Positions 25,357-33,981 of a stretch of 64,000 bases of DNA are shown here, in pieces (the first letter of the stretch is position 1; the number at the start of each line of letters is the position of its first letter). The notes beneath the pieces are model-generated. The model searched no databases and was not told the DNA's origin. It was given only the letters and a program-made list of their open reading frames with translations. The translations under genes and the position numbers were made by a program. The stretch is from the NCBI RefSeq assembly GCF_902497555.1, contig NZ_CABVGP010000001.1, positions 1,364,001 through 1,428,000 on the forward strand, written 5' to 3'. This DNA is from Amycolatopsis camponoti (lineage in GTDB: Bacteria > Actinomycetota > Actinomycetes > Mycobacteriales > Pseudonocardiaceae).

Positions 25357-28300
25357 CTACTCCGCCTCGAGGTCACCTTCCAAGGACAAGTAGACCTCAC
25401 GCATGCGAGCCAGCAGCTCCGGGTCCGGCTCCGCCCACAGCCCACGGTCCGCGGCCTCGTTCAACCGCTCCACGATTCCCCGCAGCGCCCACGGATTGGC
25501 CTGGCGCAGGAACTCCTGGTTCACCTCGTCCAGCACGTACGACTCGGTCAGCTTCTCGTACATCCAGTCGCCGACCACGCCTGCCGTGGCGTCGAAGCCG
25601 AACAGGTAGTCCACTGTGGCCGCCAGCTCGAACGCGCCCTTGTACCCGTGACGGCGCATCGCCGCCAGCCAGCGGGGGTTCACCACCCGGGCGCGGAACA
25701 CCCGTGCCGTCTCTTCACCGAGAGTCCGCGTACGGACCGCGTCCGGCGACGTGCTGTCGCCCACGTAGGACGTCGGGGCCGTTCCGGTCAACGCGCGGAC
25801 CGTCGCGATCATCCCGCCGTGGTACTGGAAGTAGTCGTCCGAATCCGCGATGTCGTGCTCGCGCGTGTCCGTGTTCTTCGCCGCCACCACGATGCGCTTG
25901 TACGCGCTCTCCATGTCCTCGCGCGCCGGGCGTCCGTCGAGATCGCGGCCGTAGGCGAAGCCGCCCCAGACCGCGTACACCTCCGCCAGGTCCTTGTCGT
26001 CGCGCCAGTTTCCGCTGTCCATCAACGGCAACAACCCCGCGCCGTACGCTCCCGGCTTCGAACCGAAGATCCGCGTCGTGGCCCGGCGGGTGTCGCCGTG
26101 GGCGGCCAGGTCGGAAGAAACGTGGGCTCGGACGAAGTTCTCCGACGAAGGCTCGTCCAAGGACGCCACCAGCCGCACCGCGTCGTCCATCATGGCGATC
26201 ACGTGCGGGAACGCGTCGCGGAAGAAGCCGCTGATCCGGATCGTCACGTCGATGCGGGGCCGGCCCAACTCCGTGAGCGGGATCGCCTCGATGCCCGTGA
26301 CCCGCCGCGATGCCTCGTCCCACACCGGCTGGACGCCCAGCAGCGCCAGGACTTCCGCCGCGTCGTCGCCGGACGTCCGCATCGCCGACGTGCCCCACAC
26401 CGACAGCCCGACCGACTTCGGCCAGTCGCCGTTGTCCTCGCGATAGCGGCGAAGGAGCGAGTCCGCCAGCGCCTGGCCCGTTTCCCAGGCCAGCCGGCTC
26501 GGGATCGCCTTCGGGTCGACCGTGTAGAAGTTGCGCCCGGTCGGCAGCACGTTCACCAGCCCGCGCAACGGCGACCCGCTCGGCCCGGCCGGGATGTACC
26601 CGCCGTCCAGCGCGTGCAGCACCGCGTCCAGCTCGGCGGACGTCCCCGCCAGCCGCGGGACGATCTCGGTGGCCGCGAAGGAGAGTACCCGCGCGACCTC
26701 GGGATCCGGCGCCACCGACTCGACCGCCGTGGCGTCCCAGCCGCGCATCTCCATCGTCTGGACGAGTTCCCGCGCCGTCTTCTCGACCGCGTCCACTTCG
26801 GACGTCGACGCGTCTTCCTTCAGCCCCAGCGCCGACCGCAACCCCGGCACCGCACCTTCGCGGCCGCCCCACATCTGCGACGCCCGCAGCATCGCCAGCA
26901 CGAGGTTGACGCGCGCCTCGCCGACCGGCGCCGCGCCGAGGATGTGCAGACCGTCGCGGATCTGCGCGTCCTTGACCTCGCACAGCCAGCCGTCGATGTG
27001 CAGCAGGAAGTCGTCGAACTCCGCGTCGTGCGGCCGCTCGCCGACGCCGAGGTCGTGGTCCAGCTTCGCCGCCTGGATCAGCGTCCAGATCTGGGCGCGG
27101 ATCGCCGGCAGCTTCGCCGGGTCCATCGCCGCGATGTTCGCGTGCTCGTCGAGCAGCTGCTCCAGCCGCGCCAGGTCGCCGTACGACTCCGCCCGCGCCA
27201 TCGGCGGGATCAGGTGGTCGACGATCGTCGCGTGCGCCCGCCGCTTCGCCTGCGCGCCCTCGCCCGGGTCGTTGATCAGGAACGGGTACACCAGCGGCAG
27301 GTTCCCGAGCACGGCATCCGGCGCGCACGACGCCGAGAGCCCGGCCGTCTTGCCCGGCAGCCATTCCAGGGACCCGTGCTTGCCCAGGTGCACGACGGCG
27401 TGCGCCCCGAACTCCTCCTCCAGCCACCGGTACGCGGCCAGGTAGTGGTGGCTCGGCGGCAGGTCCGGGTTGTGGTAGATCGCGACGGGGTTTTCGCCGA
27501 ACCCGCGCGGCGGCTGGATCATGATGATGACGTTGCCGCTCTGCAGCGAGGCCAGCACGATGTCGCCGTTGTCGACGTACAGCTCGCCCGGCGCCGGGCC
27601 CCAGTGCTCCTCCACCCCCGAACGCAGCTCCGCGGGCAGCGCGTCGAACCACGCCTGGTAGCGCGCGGCGGGCACCCGGATCGGGTTACCGGAAAGCTGC
27701 TCCTCGGTCAGCCACTCCGGGTCCTGCCCGCCCGCCGCGATCAGCGCGTGGATCAGCGCGTCACCGTCGGGCTGATCGGTTCCGGTCGGGTCGACGCCCG
27801 GGAACGCGTCCGCGCCCAGGTCGTAGCCCTGTTCGCGCATCCGCCGCAGCAGTTCGATCGCCGACGCGGGCGTGTCCAGCCCGACCGCATTGCCGACGCG
27901 AGAGTGCTTCGTCGGGTACGCGGACAACATCAGCGCGATACGCCGGGAAGCAGGCGGTGTGTGACGGAGGCGAGCGTGCGCCAGCGCGATGCGAGCGACG
28001 CGGGACGCGCGTTCGGCGTCCGGGACGTACCGGGGGAGGCCGTCTTCGTCCAGCTCCTTGAACGAGAACGGCACGGTGATCAGGCGCCCGTCGAACTCCG
28101 GGACGGCCATCTGGTTCCCGGCGTCGAGTGGCGAAAGGCCTTCGTCGCTCGCCGTCCACGTCTCACGGTCGCTCGTCAGGCACATCGCCTGCAGGATCGG
28201 GACGTCGAGCGCGGCCATCTCGGCGACGTCCCACGCCTCGTCGTCGCCTCCGGCCCCCACCTCGGACGGCCGCGTGCCGCCCGCCGCGAGCACCGTGACC

Positions 28301-28920
28301 AGCAAGGCGTCCACGGAAGCCAGCTCGGCCATCATCTCCGGCTCGCGCGTACGCAGCGAAGCACAGTAGATCGGCAACGCCCGCCCGCCCGCGGCTTCGA
28401 TCTCGTCGGCGAGGACGTGGACGAAGTTCGTGTTCCCGGACAGGTGGTGCGCCCGGTAGTACAGGATCCCGATGACCGGGCCCGTGGCCTGCGAAGACCG
28501 CTCCAGGATGCCCCATTCGGGCTGCCGGGCGGGCGGCTCGAAGCCGTCGCCGGTGAGCAGGAGCGTGTCGGAGAGGAACCGGTGCAGCTGGGTGAGGTTC
28601 GCCGGGCCGCCCTGCGCGAGGTAGGCGTGGGCCTCGGCGGCGATGCCGGCCGGGACCGTCGAGAGCTTCATCAGCTCGGCGTCCGGCGTCTGCTCCCCGC
28701 CCAGGACGACGACGTGCGCGCCCGACGCGCGCAGCGTGTCCAGGCCTTCCTGCCAGGTCCGCGGGGTGCCGAGGATGCGGACGACCACGATGCGCACGCC
28801 GTCGAGCAGGGCCGGCAGCTCGGCGACGTCGATCCGCGAGGGGTTCGCCAGCCGGTACTCGCCCTCGGCCGAGCGCGCGCTGAGCAGGTCGGTGTCCGAA
28901 GTGGACAGAAGCAGGATCAC
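25357..28920 (-). CDS. cobN: cobaltochelatase subunit CobN
   Basis: A 1187-residue large subunit of the aerobic ATP-dependent cobaltochelatase, which inserts Co(II) into hydrogenobyrinic acid a,c-diamide. CobN hallmarks are continuous: VIGILYYRAHHLSGNTNFV, VVHLGKHGSLEWLPGKTAGLS, FLINDPGEGAQAKRRAHA and, near the end, RHGYKGAFELAATVDYLFGFD. Length matches the family. The GTG at 28920 is preceded by GAGGAGGAACCTC. A cobalamin riboswitch lies directly upstream. The cooperating AAA/VWA partner is probably the fused protein at 43895. Confidence 0.97.
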   Translation of the reverse strand: MILLLSTSDTDLLSARSAEGEYRLANPSRIDVAELPALLDGVRIVVVRILGTPRTWQEGLDTLRASGAHVVVLGGEQTPDAELMKLSTVPAGIAAEAHAYLAQGGPANLTQLHRFLSDTLLLTGDGFEPPARQPEWGILERSSQATGPVIGILYYRAHHLSGNTNFVHVLADEIEAAGGRALPIYCASLRTREPEMMAELASVDALLVTVLAAGGTRPSEVGAGGDDEAWDVAEMAALDVPILQAMCLTSDRETWTASDEGLSPLDAGNQMAVPEFDGRLITVPFSFKELDEDGLPRYVPDAERASRVARIALAHARLRHTPPASRRIALMLSAYPTKHSRVGNAVGLDTPASAIELLRRMREQGYDLGADAFPGVDPTGTDQPDGDALIHALIAAGGQDPEWLTEEQLSGNPIRVPAARYQAWFDALPAELRSGVEEHWGPAPGELYVDNGDIVLASLQSGNVIIMIQPPRGFGENPVAIYHNPDLPPSHHYLAAYRWLEEEFGAHAVVHLGKHGSLEWLPGKTAGLSASCAPDAVLGNLPLVYPFLINDPGEGAQAKRRAHATIVDHLIPPMARAESYGDLARLEQLLDEHANIAAMDPAKLPAIRAQIWTLIQAAKLDHDLGVGERPHDAEFDDFLLHIDGWLCEVKDAQIRDGLHILGAAPVGEARVNLVLAMLRASQMWGGREGAVPGLRSALGLKEDASTSEVDAVEKTARELVQTMEMRGWDATAVESVAPDPEVARVLSFAATEIVPRLAGTSAELDAVLHALDGGYIPAGPSGSPLRGLVNVLPTGRNFYTVDPKAIPSRLAWETGQALADSLLRRYREDNGDWPKSVGLSVWGTSAMRTSGDDAAEVLALLGVQPVWDEASRRVTGIEAIPLTELGRPRIDVTIRISGFFRDAFPHVIAMMDDAVRLVASLDEPSSENFVRAHVSSDLAAHGDTRRATTRIFGSKPGAYGAGLLPLMDSGNWRDDKDLAEVYAVWGGFAYGRDLDGRPAREDMESAYKRIVVAAKNTDTREHDIADSDDYFQYHGGMIATVRALTGTAPTSYVGDSTSPDAVRTRTLGEETARVFRARVVNPRWLAAMRRHGYKGAFELAATVDYLFGFDATAGVVGDWMYEKLTESYVLDEVNQEFLRQANPWALRGIVERLNEAADRGLWAEPDPELLARMREVYLSLEGDLEAE

Positions 28921-28954
28921 GAGGTTCCTCCTCGGGGTCCGCGCCCCGGGTCGA

Positions 28955-29095
28955 CGGTCGCGCCGGCCGGAGTTCCTGGCTCCCGGAGATCGCTCTCCGA
29001 TGACAGTGGCGGGACCGCCCCGGACTCTCACCGGGTTCCTCCACCTGCCGACGCGTGGGTATCGGCTCCACTCTCCGGTGCCGGTCGAGGTGCGT
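28955..29095 (-). promoter_or_regulatory. cobalamin (AdoCbl) riboswitch upstream of cobN
   Basis: The minus-strand leader carries the conserved order of a B12 riboswitch: GGAGGAACCCGGTGAGAGTC, GGGGCGGTCCCGCCACTGTC, a variable hairpin CGGAGAGCGATCTCCG, then the B12 box GGAGCCAGGAACTCCGGCC. Outer arms rich in CCGG can close P1. Between it and the GTG, GGGG-CGCGGA-CCCC next to GAGGAGGAAC could mask the ribosome site when ligand is bound. Boundaries are approximate. Confidence 0.9.
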
Positions 29096-29132
29096 CAAGG
29101 TGACGTTGACCGGCCCTCGGTAGCCTGGCGGC

Positions 29133-29861
29133 TTGGAAGCCTTCCTCCGTGACTTCACCGCGGCCCAGTCGAGCCGCGGGCCCTACCGCCGGGCGACCGC
29201 GGCCGAGCTGGCGGCCGCCGAAGCCGGGTTCGCCGCGCTCCTCGACCAGGCCCCGCACGACCTCGATGAGCTGGGCTTTTCCGTCGAAGACGGCAGTCTC
29301 GTCCGCCAGGAGCCGGACTCCGAACGGGCCTGGGGCCTGTACGCGCTCGACCGGTCCGCGCCGCCGTCACTGGTGGTCGAGGCGCCGCACGCTTCATCCG
29401 ACCTGCGCACCGAGCTGATCGGCCTCGAGCTGTTCCGGCGCACCCCGGGCGCGATCCTCGCGGTCGGCGGCGCCCACCGGCGCCGGGAAGACCCCGCGCA
29501 CGACACCGGGACCGTCTTCCACGTCGTCACCACGCTGCTGGCCCGGCGCGGCCTGCCCCAGGTCCAGCTGCACGGCTTCAACGACACCACGCTGATCTCG
29601 GCGGACGTCGTGGTCTCCGCCGGGGCCGCCGAAACCGGGGACGCCGCCCGCCGCGCGGCCGACCGCCTCGCCGACGCCGGGTTCCGGGTCTGCCGCGCCT
29701 GGGCCGAGCCGTGCCGGGGCCTGGCCGGGACGACGAACGTCCAGAGCCAGGCCGCCGGCGGCACGCCGTTCCTGCACGTCGAGCTCAGCCGGACGGTCCG
29801 GGAGACCCGGCGCGACGACGTCGTCCGCGCGCTCGTCGAGGCCGACCTGCGCAAGCCCTAG
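29133..29861 (+). CDS. hypothetical protein, possibly a metallohydrolase
   Basis: A 242-residue protein of unknown function, divergent from cobN. The core reads LVVEAPHASSDLRTELIGLE, ILAVGGAHRRREDPAHDTGT and, later, PFLHVELSRTVRETRR. His and Glu residues in PHASSDxRTE, GGAHR and HVELS are spaced like zinc ligands of N-formylglutamate-amidohydrolase or carboxypeptidase-type folds, but this is only a resemblance. The proposed start is TTG 29133, with no strong ribosome site, so the true start may lie downstream. The stop overlaps the convergent XRE gene in a CTAG. Confidence 0.6.
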   Translation: MEAFLRDFTAAQSSRGPYRRATAAELAAAEAGFAALLDQAPHDLDELGFSVEDGSLVRQEPDSERAWGLYALDRSAPPSLVVEAPHASSDLRTELIGLELFRRTPGAILAVGGAHRRREDPAHDTGTVFHVVTTLLARRGLPQVQLHGFNDTTLISADVVVSAGAAETGDAARRAADRLADAGFRVCRAWAEPCRGLAGTTNVQSQAAGGTPFLHVELSRTVRETRRDDVVRALVEADLRKP

Positions 29862-30091
29862 GCGGACTGCTCTCCCAGCCGCGGGAACGGCTTCGTCGAG
29901 AACAAGACCTCCAGCGGGACCTCGAAGAACTCCGCGATCCGCAGCGCCACGAACAAGCTCGGGCTGTACTCGCCGCGCTCCAGGTAGCCGATCGTCTGGT
30001 AGTGCACGCCCAAGGCCTCCGCCAGCTGGCGCCGCGAGATCGACCGCTCCGCGCGCAGCATCGCGATCCGGTTGTAGACGACCTCGCTCAT
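29858..30091 (-). CDS. XRE-family helix-turn-helix protein (small)
   Basis: A 77-residue DNA-binding protein that is almost entirely one Cro/CI-type HTH: MLRAERSISRRQLAEALGVH, then YQTIGYLERGEYSPSL and FEVPLEVLF. This size and sequence are typical of the YgzD/YozG group, which often pairs with ABC exporters. It starts 3 nt after the permease stop and is the last gene of an ATPase-permease-regulator operon, which it probably controls through the palindrome at 31894-31925. Confidence 0.92.
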   Translation of the reverse strand: MSEVVYNRIAMLRAERSISRRQLAEALGVHYQTIGYLERGEYSPSLFVALRIAEFFEVPLEVLFSTKPFPRLGEQSA

Positions 30092-30094
30092 GAT

Positions 30095-30946
30095 TCACCC
30101 CACACGCTGCATGGCCTTCTCCCGCCGTTCGGCCACCGACGAACCCGCTTCCCGCCGCGCCATTCGGCGGAGCAGGACCGGGGCCAGTGCCAATCCGATC
30201 ACGGACCACGCGACGAGCACGGCCAGGGTCGGCAACGGCCGCCACGACTGGCCGATCTCGACGACCACCGCGCTGTCGGGCAGCAGCGCCGAGCGCATCC
30301 CGAGGCCCAGCCAGTACATCGGGAACGCCTGCGCGATGCCCTGCACCCAGCTCGGCAGCGCCGTGATCGGGTAGAAGATCCCCGAGATCGCGCCCAGGCC
30401 CATGATCGGCAGCGTGATCAGCGCGATGGACCGCGGGCTGTTGGTGAGCGACCCCAGCGCGGCCCCGAGCGGCAGGGTCGCGACCAGTCCGAGCGCCAGC
30501 ACCCACAGCAGGTGCACGTACGACCAGACGCCGTCCGGAGCCAGGGAATCGAACAGGAACAGGCACGGGACCAGCACCAGCAGGATCCCGGTGACCTGCG
30601 CCATCGCCACCGCCGTCGTCTTCCCGACCAGGTAGCCGAGCATGCCGTTCGGCGTCGCTTTCGCGCGCAGCAGCGTGCCGTCCTCGCGGTCGATGGCGAG
30701 GTAGCCCGCCGTGCTGTTCAAGCCGTTGAACACGATCCCGGCGCCGAGCACGCCGGGCACGGTCGCCGCGCCGAGCGAGAAGCCGGTGCCGGGCAGGGTC
30801 GCGTTCCGCATGAAGAACAGCGTGCCGAGGAAGAGCGCGACGAAGACGAACTGGCCGATGACGTCGTCCCGGTTGGTCCACGTCTGCTTGAACTCGATCC
30901 AGCCGCGGTCCAGCCCGGCTCGCAGGGCGGCGGTCCTGGCGTTCAT
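30095..30946 (-). CDS. ABC-2 type transporter permease
   Basis: A 283-residue membrane protein with six predicted spans. The amphipathic N-terminus (RAGLDRGWIEFKQTWTNRDD) precedes TM1. FNGLNSTAGYLAIDREDGTLL is the typical ABC-2 loop after TM2. A conserved core around GLGAISGIFYPITALPSWVQ follows. It partners the ATPase gene upstream, whose stop overlaps this ATG. The cargo is unknown; drugs, lipids or peptides are typical. Confidence 0.92.
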   Translation of the reverse strand: MNARTAALRAGLDRGWIEFKQTWTNRDDVIGQFVFVALFLGTLFFMRNATLPGTGFSLGAATVPGVLGAGIVFNGLNSTAGYLAIDREDGTLLRAKATPNGMLGYLVGKTTAVAMAQVTGILLVLVPCLFLFDSLAPDGVWSYVHLLWVLALGLVATLPLGAALGSLTNSPRSIALITLPIMGLGAISGIFYPITALPSWVQGIAQAFPMYWLGLGMRSALLPDSAVVVEIGQSWRPLPTLAVLVAWSVIGLALAPVLLRRMARREAGSSVAERREKAMQRVG

Positions 30947-31869
30947 CGCGCACCCGCTTCCTGGAGGCCGATCTCGGTTTCGCCGCCGGCTTCCGCGCGG
31001 TGCACCAGCGTCATGTAGGTGTCCTCCAGCGACGCCCGCCGGACCTCGAGGTCCGAGACGGCTTCGCCGTGCTGCTTGAACAGGTCGTACACGTACTTCG
31101 TCGCTTCAGTCGTCGAGTGCACGAAGCGCTGGCCGTCGATCGTCCAGCGGACCTCGGCCTCGCCGGAGATCCGGCGGGACAGCGCGTCGGCCGAGCCGTC
31201 GGCGATGATGCGCCCGCCGTTGAGGATGAGGATCCGGTCGGCCAGCTTCTCGGCCTCGTCGAGGTCGTGCGTGGTGAGCAGGATCGTGGTGTCGAGCTCG
31301 TCGGAGAGCCGGTGCACGAGGTCGTGGAACTCGCGGCGCGCCTCCGGGTCGAAGCCCGCGGTCGGCTCGTCGAGGAACAGCAGCTCGGGGCGCCCGACGA
31401 TGCCGATCGCGACGTCGAGCCGCCGGCGCTGGCCGCCGGAGAGGTTCTTGATCTTCTTCTGCGCGTGCTCGGTGAGCCCGACGGCCGCGATCAGCTCGTC
31501 GGCGTCCCACGGCCGCTGGTGCGACGCCGTCGAGTACGGCGCGTAGTACCGGCCGAGGTGCGCGAGCAGCTCCCGGACGCGCCACTTCCCGTGGTCGCGC
31601 CACGACTGGAGCACGACCCCCAGCCGCGCCCGCCAGTCTTCACCGCCGTGGGCCGGGTCGATCCCGAGCACGCTGACCTCGCCGGCCGACCGCATGCGGA
31701 AACCTTCGAGGATCTCGATCGTTGTCGTCTTGCCCGCGCCGTTCGGCCCGAGCAGGCAGACGACCTCGCCTCGGTGGGCCTCGAACTCGACGCCGTGGAG
31801 CACGTCGTTCGCGCCGTAGCGCATCCGGAGCCCGCGCACGCGGACCACGGGGACAGCTGGATCTCTCAT
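30943..31869 (-). CDS. ABC transporter ATP-binding protein (DrrA/CcmA type)
   Basis: A 308-residue ATPase. Walker A is GPNGAGKT (41-48), the signature is LSGGQRRRLDVA, Walker B is LLFLDEPTAGFDP, and the switch His is in TTHDLDEAEKLAD. The C-terminal 80 residues form the extra domain of drug-exporter ATPases. ATG 31869 is chosen over an upstream in-frame ATG because GGGGGTTCGAG precedes it. The operon order is ATPase, permease, XRE regulator. Confidence 0.94.
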   Translation of the reverse strand: MRDPAVPVVRVRGLRMRYGANDVLHGVEFEAHRGEVVCLLGPNGAGKTTTIEILEGFRMRSAGEVSVLGIDPAHGGEDWRARLGVVLQSWRDHGKWRVRELLAHLGRYYAPYSTASHQRPWDADELIAAVGLTEHAQKKIKNLSGGQRRRLDVAIGIVGRPELLFLDEPTAGFDPEARREFHDLVHRLSDELDTTILLTTHDLDEAEKLADRILILNGGRIIADGSADALSRRISGEAEVRWTIDGQRFVHSTTEATKYVYDLFKQHGEAVSDLEVRRASLEDTYMTLVHRAEAGGETEIGLQEAGAR

Positions 31870-31893
31870 CTCGAACCCCCATCGAACTGGTGC

Positions 31894-31925
31894 GATCGAA
31901 TGTAGCATACCTACTACATTCGATC
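31894..31925. promoter_or_regulatory. perfect inverted-repeat operator of the ABC/XRE operon
   Basis: Arms GATCGAATGTAG (31894-31905) and CTACATTCGATC (31914-31925) are exact inverse complements separated by 8 nt. The site starts 25 bp upstream of the ATPase ATG and is unusually A/T-rich for this DNA, so it probably overlaps the promoter and binds a dimeric repressor. Confidence 0.8.
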
Positions 31926-31976
31926 AGACTTCTGCTGTGCCGGGAACTTGACCCGCGGTCATCCGGTTCGCCGGAC

Positions 31977-32291
31977 ATGGGTACTTGGCTGGGGCTGGCT
32001 CTGCCGGGCGGCGTCGTGATCCTGCTGGTCATGGCCGCGATCGAGCTGCGGCCGCGCAAGAACGGCTCCCGCTTCAAGGCGCGGCTCTCCGCGACCTACA
32101 TCGAGGAGACGACCGCGTTCCTCTACGGCACCAAGCGGCGTGAGCTGGAACACCGGGAAACCATGTCGATGCTCGTCGAGCAGGACGCCGAAGGCGCGCC
32201 TCCGTGGCGTGACGTGGACCTGGACGCCGGAATCGCCAGGATCCGGCCGCGCGCGGACCCGCCGGAGCCGGAAAACCGCCAGCTACAGTGA
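31977..32291 (+). CDS. small membrane-anchored DUF6191-like protein
   Basis: A 104-residue protein with one N-terminal membrane span (MGTWLGLALPGGVVILLVMA) and a charged cytoplasmic tail. The segment TYIEETTAFLYGTKRRELEHR and the ending DVDLDAGIARIRP match a small actinobacterial family that I recall as DUF6191. Function is unknown. It overlaps the putative cobG start by 4 nt, so it may be the first gene of that operon. Confidence 0.72.
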   Translation: MGTWLGLALPGGVVILLVMAAIELRPRKNGSRFKARLSATYIEETTAFLYGTKRRELEHRETMSMLVEQDAEGAPPWRDVDLDAGIARIRPRADPPEPENRQLQ

Positions 32292-33361
32292 CTCCCATGC
32301 CGACCCCAGCGCGTGTGCGAGCCGACGCGTGCCCGGGTGTTTTCGCACCCCACGACGCCGCCGACGGCCCATTGGCCCGCGTCCGGCTGCCCGGAGGTGC
32401 GGTTTCCGCAGCGCAGCTGCGCGCGCTGGCGGATGCCGCCGAAGAGTGCGGCGACGGCGACCTCCACCTCACCTCGCGCGGCAACGTCCAGCTGCGCGGC
32501 GTCACCCGGCCCGGCCTCGCGGCGCGGCTGACCGACGCCGGCTTGCTGCCTTCGCCGTCCCACGAGCGGGTCCGGAACGTGCTGGCCTCGCCGTTGAGCG
32601 GGCTGCACGGTGGCCTCGCCGACGTCCGGGGGCTGGCCGCGTCGCTCGATGCCGTGCTGTGTTCGACGCCGGAGCTGGCCTCGCTGCCCGGCCGGTTCCT
32701 CTTCGCCTTCGACGACGGCCGCGGTGACGTCGCCGGGGAAGGTGCCGACGTCTGCTGGCGCGCGCTCGCCGCGGACGAAGGAACCCTGCTGCTCGCCGGG
32801 GGCGATACCGGACGTCGGGTGCGTCTCGCCGACGCCGTTTCCGCGCTGATCGAGGTCGCGCTGGAGTTCGGCCGGGTGCGCGGATCCGCCTGGCGCGTCG
32901 CCGAACTCGACGACCCCGCCTGGCGGGGGACGCCGGTGCCGCGGGGTGACGTCCCGGTGCCCGTCGGGATGATCGCCGGGGTCGCGGCGGGGGTCGTGCC
33001 GCGTTTCGGGCAGCTCTCCGCCGAGCAGGCCCGCGCCCTGGCGGAGTTCGGTCCCGCGCTGGTCACGCCGTGGAAGTCGCTGGTCCTGCCGGACGTGCCC
33101 GCCGACGTCTTCGAGCGGCTGGGCTTCGGGGGCGTGCCGCTCGGCACGAGCGCGTGCATCGGACGGCCCGGCTGCGCGAAGTCGCGCGCCGACGTGCGGG
33201 CCGACGCCGTCTTCCGGCCGGGCCTGCGCGCGCACTTCTCGGGCTGTGAACGGCGGTGCGGGAAGCCGTCGCAGTCCCATGTGGACGTTGTCGCCGAAGC
33301 GGATGGATATCGGGTCGACGGCCGGTGGGTGCCGTTCGACGAGATGGAAGGGAAGCTGTGA
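32288..33361 (+). CDS. cobG: precorrin-3B synthase (CobG)
   Basis: A 357-residue siroheme/Fe-S protein related to nitrite and sulfite reductases. In the aerobic pathway it converts precorrin-3A to precorrin-3B using O2. It contains the HLTSRGNVQLRGV ferrodoxin-like segment and the Cys cluster GTSACIGRPGCAKSRADV, followed by HFSGCERRCGKP, which binds 4Fe-4S and siroheme. It has a single half-repeat set, as in other CobG proteins. GTG 32288 and ATG 32297 are both possible starts. Its TGA overlaps the cobH GTG. CobG marks the oxygen-dependent route. Confidence 0.93.
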   Translation: MTPMPTPARVRADACPGVFAPHDAADGPLARVRLPGGAVSAAQLRALADAAEECGDGDLHLTSRGNVQLRGVTRPGLAARLTDAGLLPSPSHERVRNVLASPLSGLHGGLADVRGLAASLDAVLCSTPELASLPGRFLFAFDDGRGDVAGEGADVCWRALAADEGTLLLAGGDTGRRVRLADAVSALIEVALEFGRVRGSAWRVAELDDPAWRGTPVPRGDVPVPVGMIAGVAAGVVPRFGQLSAEQARALAEFGPALVTPWKSLVLPDVPADVFERLGFGGVPLGTSACIGRPGCAKSRADVRADAVFRPGLRAHFSGCERRCGKPSQSHVDVVAEADGYRVDGRWVPFDEMEGKL

Positions 33362-33981
33362 TCGACTACCTGCGGGACGGTGCCGAGATCTACCGGCACT
33401 CGTTCGCCACGATCCGCGAGGAGGCGGACCTGGCGATCCTGCCCGACGACGTGGCGGGCCTGGCGGTCCGGATGATCCACGCCTGCGGCATGGTCGATCT
33501 GGTCGACGACCTGCGCTACACGCTCGACGTCATCGAGTCCGGCCGCGCCGCGCTCGAAGCCGGCGCGCCGATCCTGTGCGACGCGCAGATGATCGCCAGC
33601 GGCGTCACCCGGCGGCGCCTGCCCGCGGGCAACGAAGTCGTCTGCACGCTCTCGGACCCTTCGGTGCCGGGGCTCGCCGAGCGGATGGGTACCACGCGCT
33701 CGGCGGCGGCGCTGGAACTGTGGCGTGACAAGCTGCCCGGCTCGGTCGTCGCGATCGGCAACGCGCCGACCGCGCTGTTCCGGCTGCTGGAGATCCTCGA
33801 CGAAGGTGTCGGCGCGCCCGCGGCGATCATCGGCGTGCCGGTCGGGTTCGTCGGCGCGGTCGAGTCCAAAGTGGAGCTGGCCAAGCGGGCACCGGCGCCG
33901 TACCTCGTGGTGCACGGCCGGCGCGGCGGCAGCGCGATGGCCGTCGCCGCGATCAACGCTCTCGCGAGCGCCGAAGAATGA
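33358..33981 (+). CDS. cobH: precorrin-8X methylmutase
   Basis: A 207-residue enzyme that moves the C-11 methyl to C-12, giving hydrogenobyrinate. The catalytic His41 lies in MIHACGMVDLVDDL, with ILCDAQMIASGV, SVVAIGNAPTALF and IIGVPVGFVGAVESK, all hallmarks of CobH/CbiC. The GTG start overlaps the cobG stop and its own TGA overlaps the next ATG, so the operon is translationally coupled. Confidence 0.96.
   Translation: MIDYLRDGAEIYRHSFATIREEADLAILPDDVAGLAVRMIHACGMVDLVDDLRYTLDVIESGRAALEAGAPILCDAQMIASGVTRRRLPAGNEVVCTLSDPSVPGLAERMGTTRSAAALELWRDKLPGSVVAIGNAPTALFRLLEILDEGVGAPAAIIGVPVGFVGAVESKVELAKRAPAPYLVVHGRRGGSAMAVAAINALASAEE

Noticed and set aside
25357-29031. CobN starting upstream of the riboswitch
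   Set aside because: An upstream start at 29031 would run through the riboswitch. GTG 28920 has a strong ribosome site and matches the family N-terminus.
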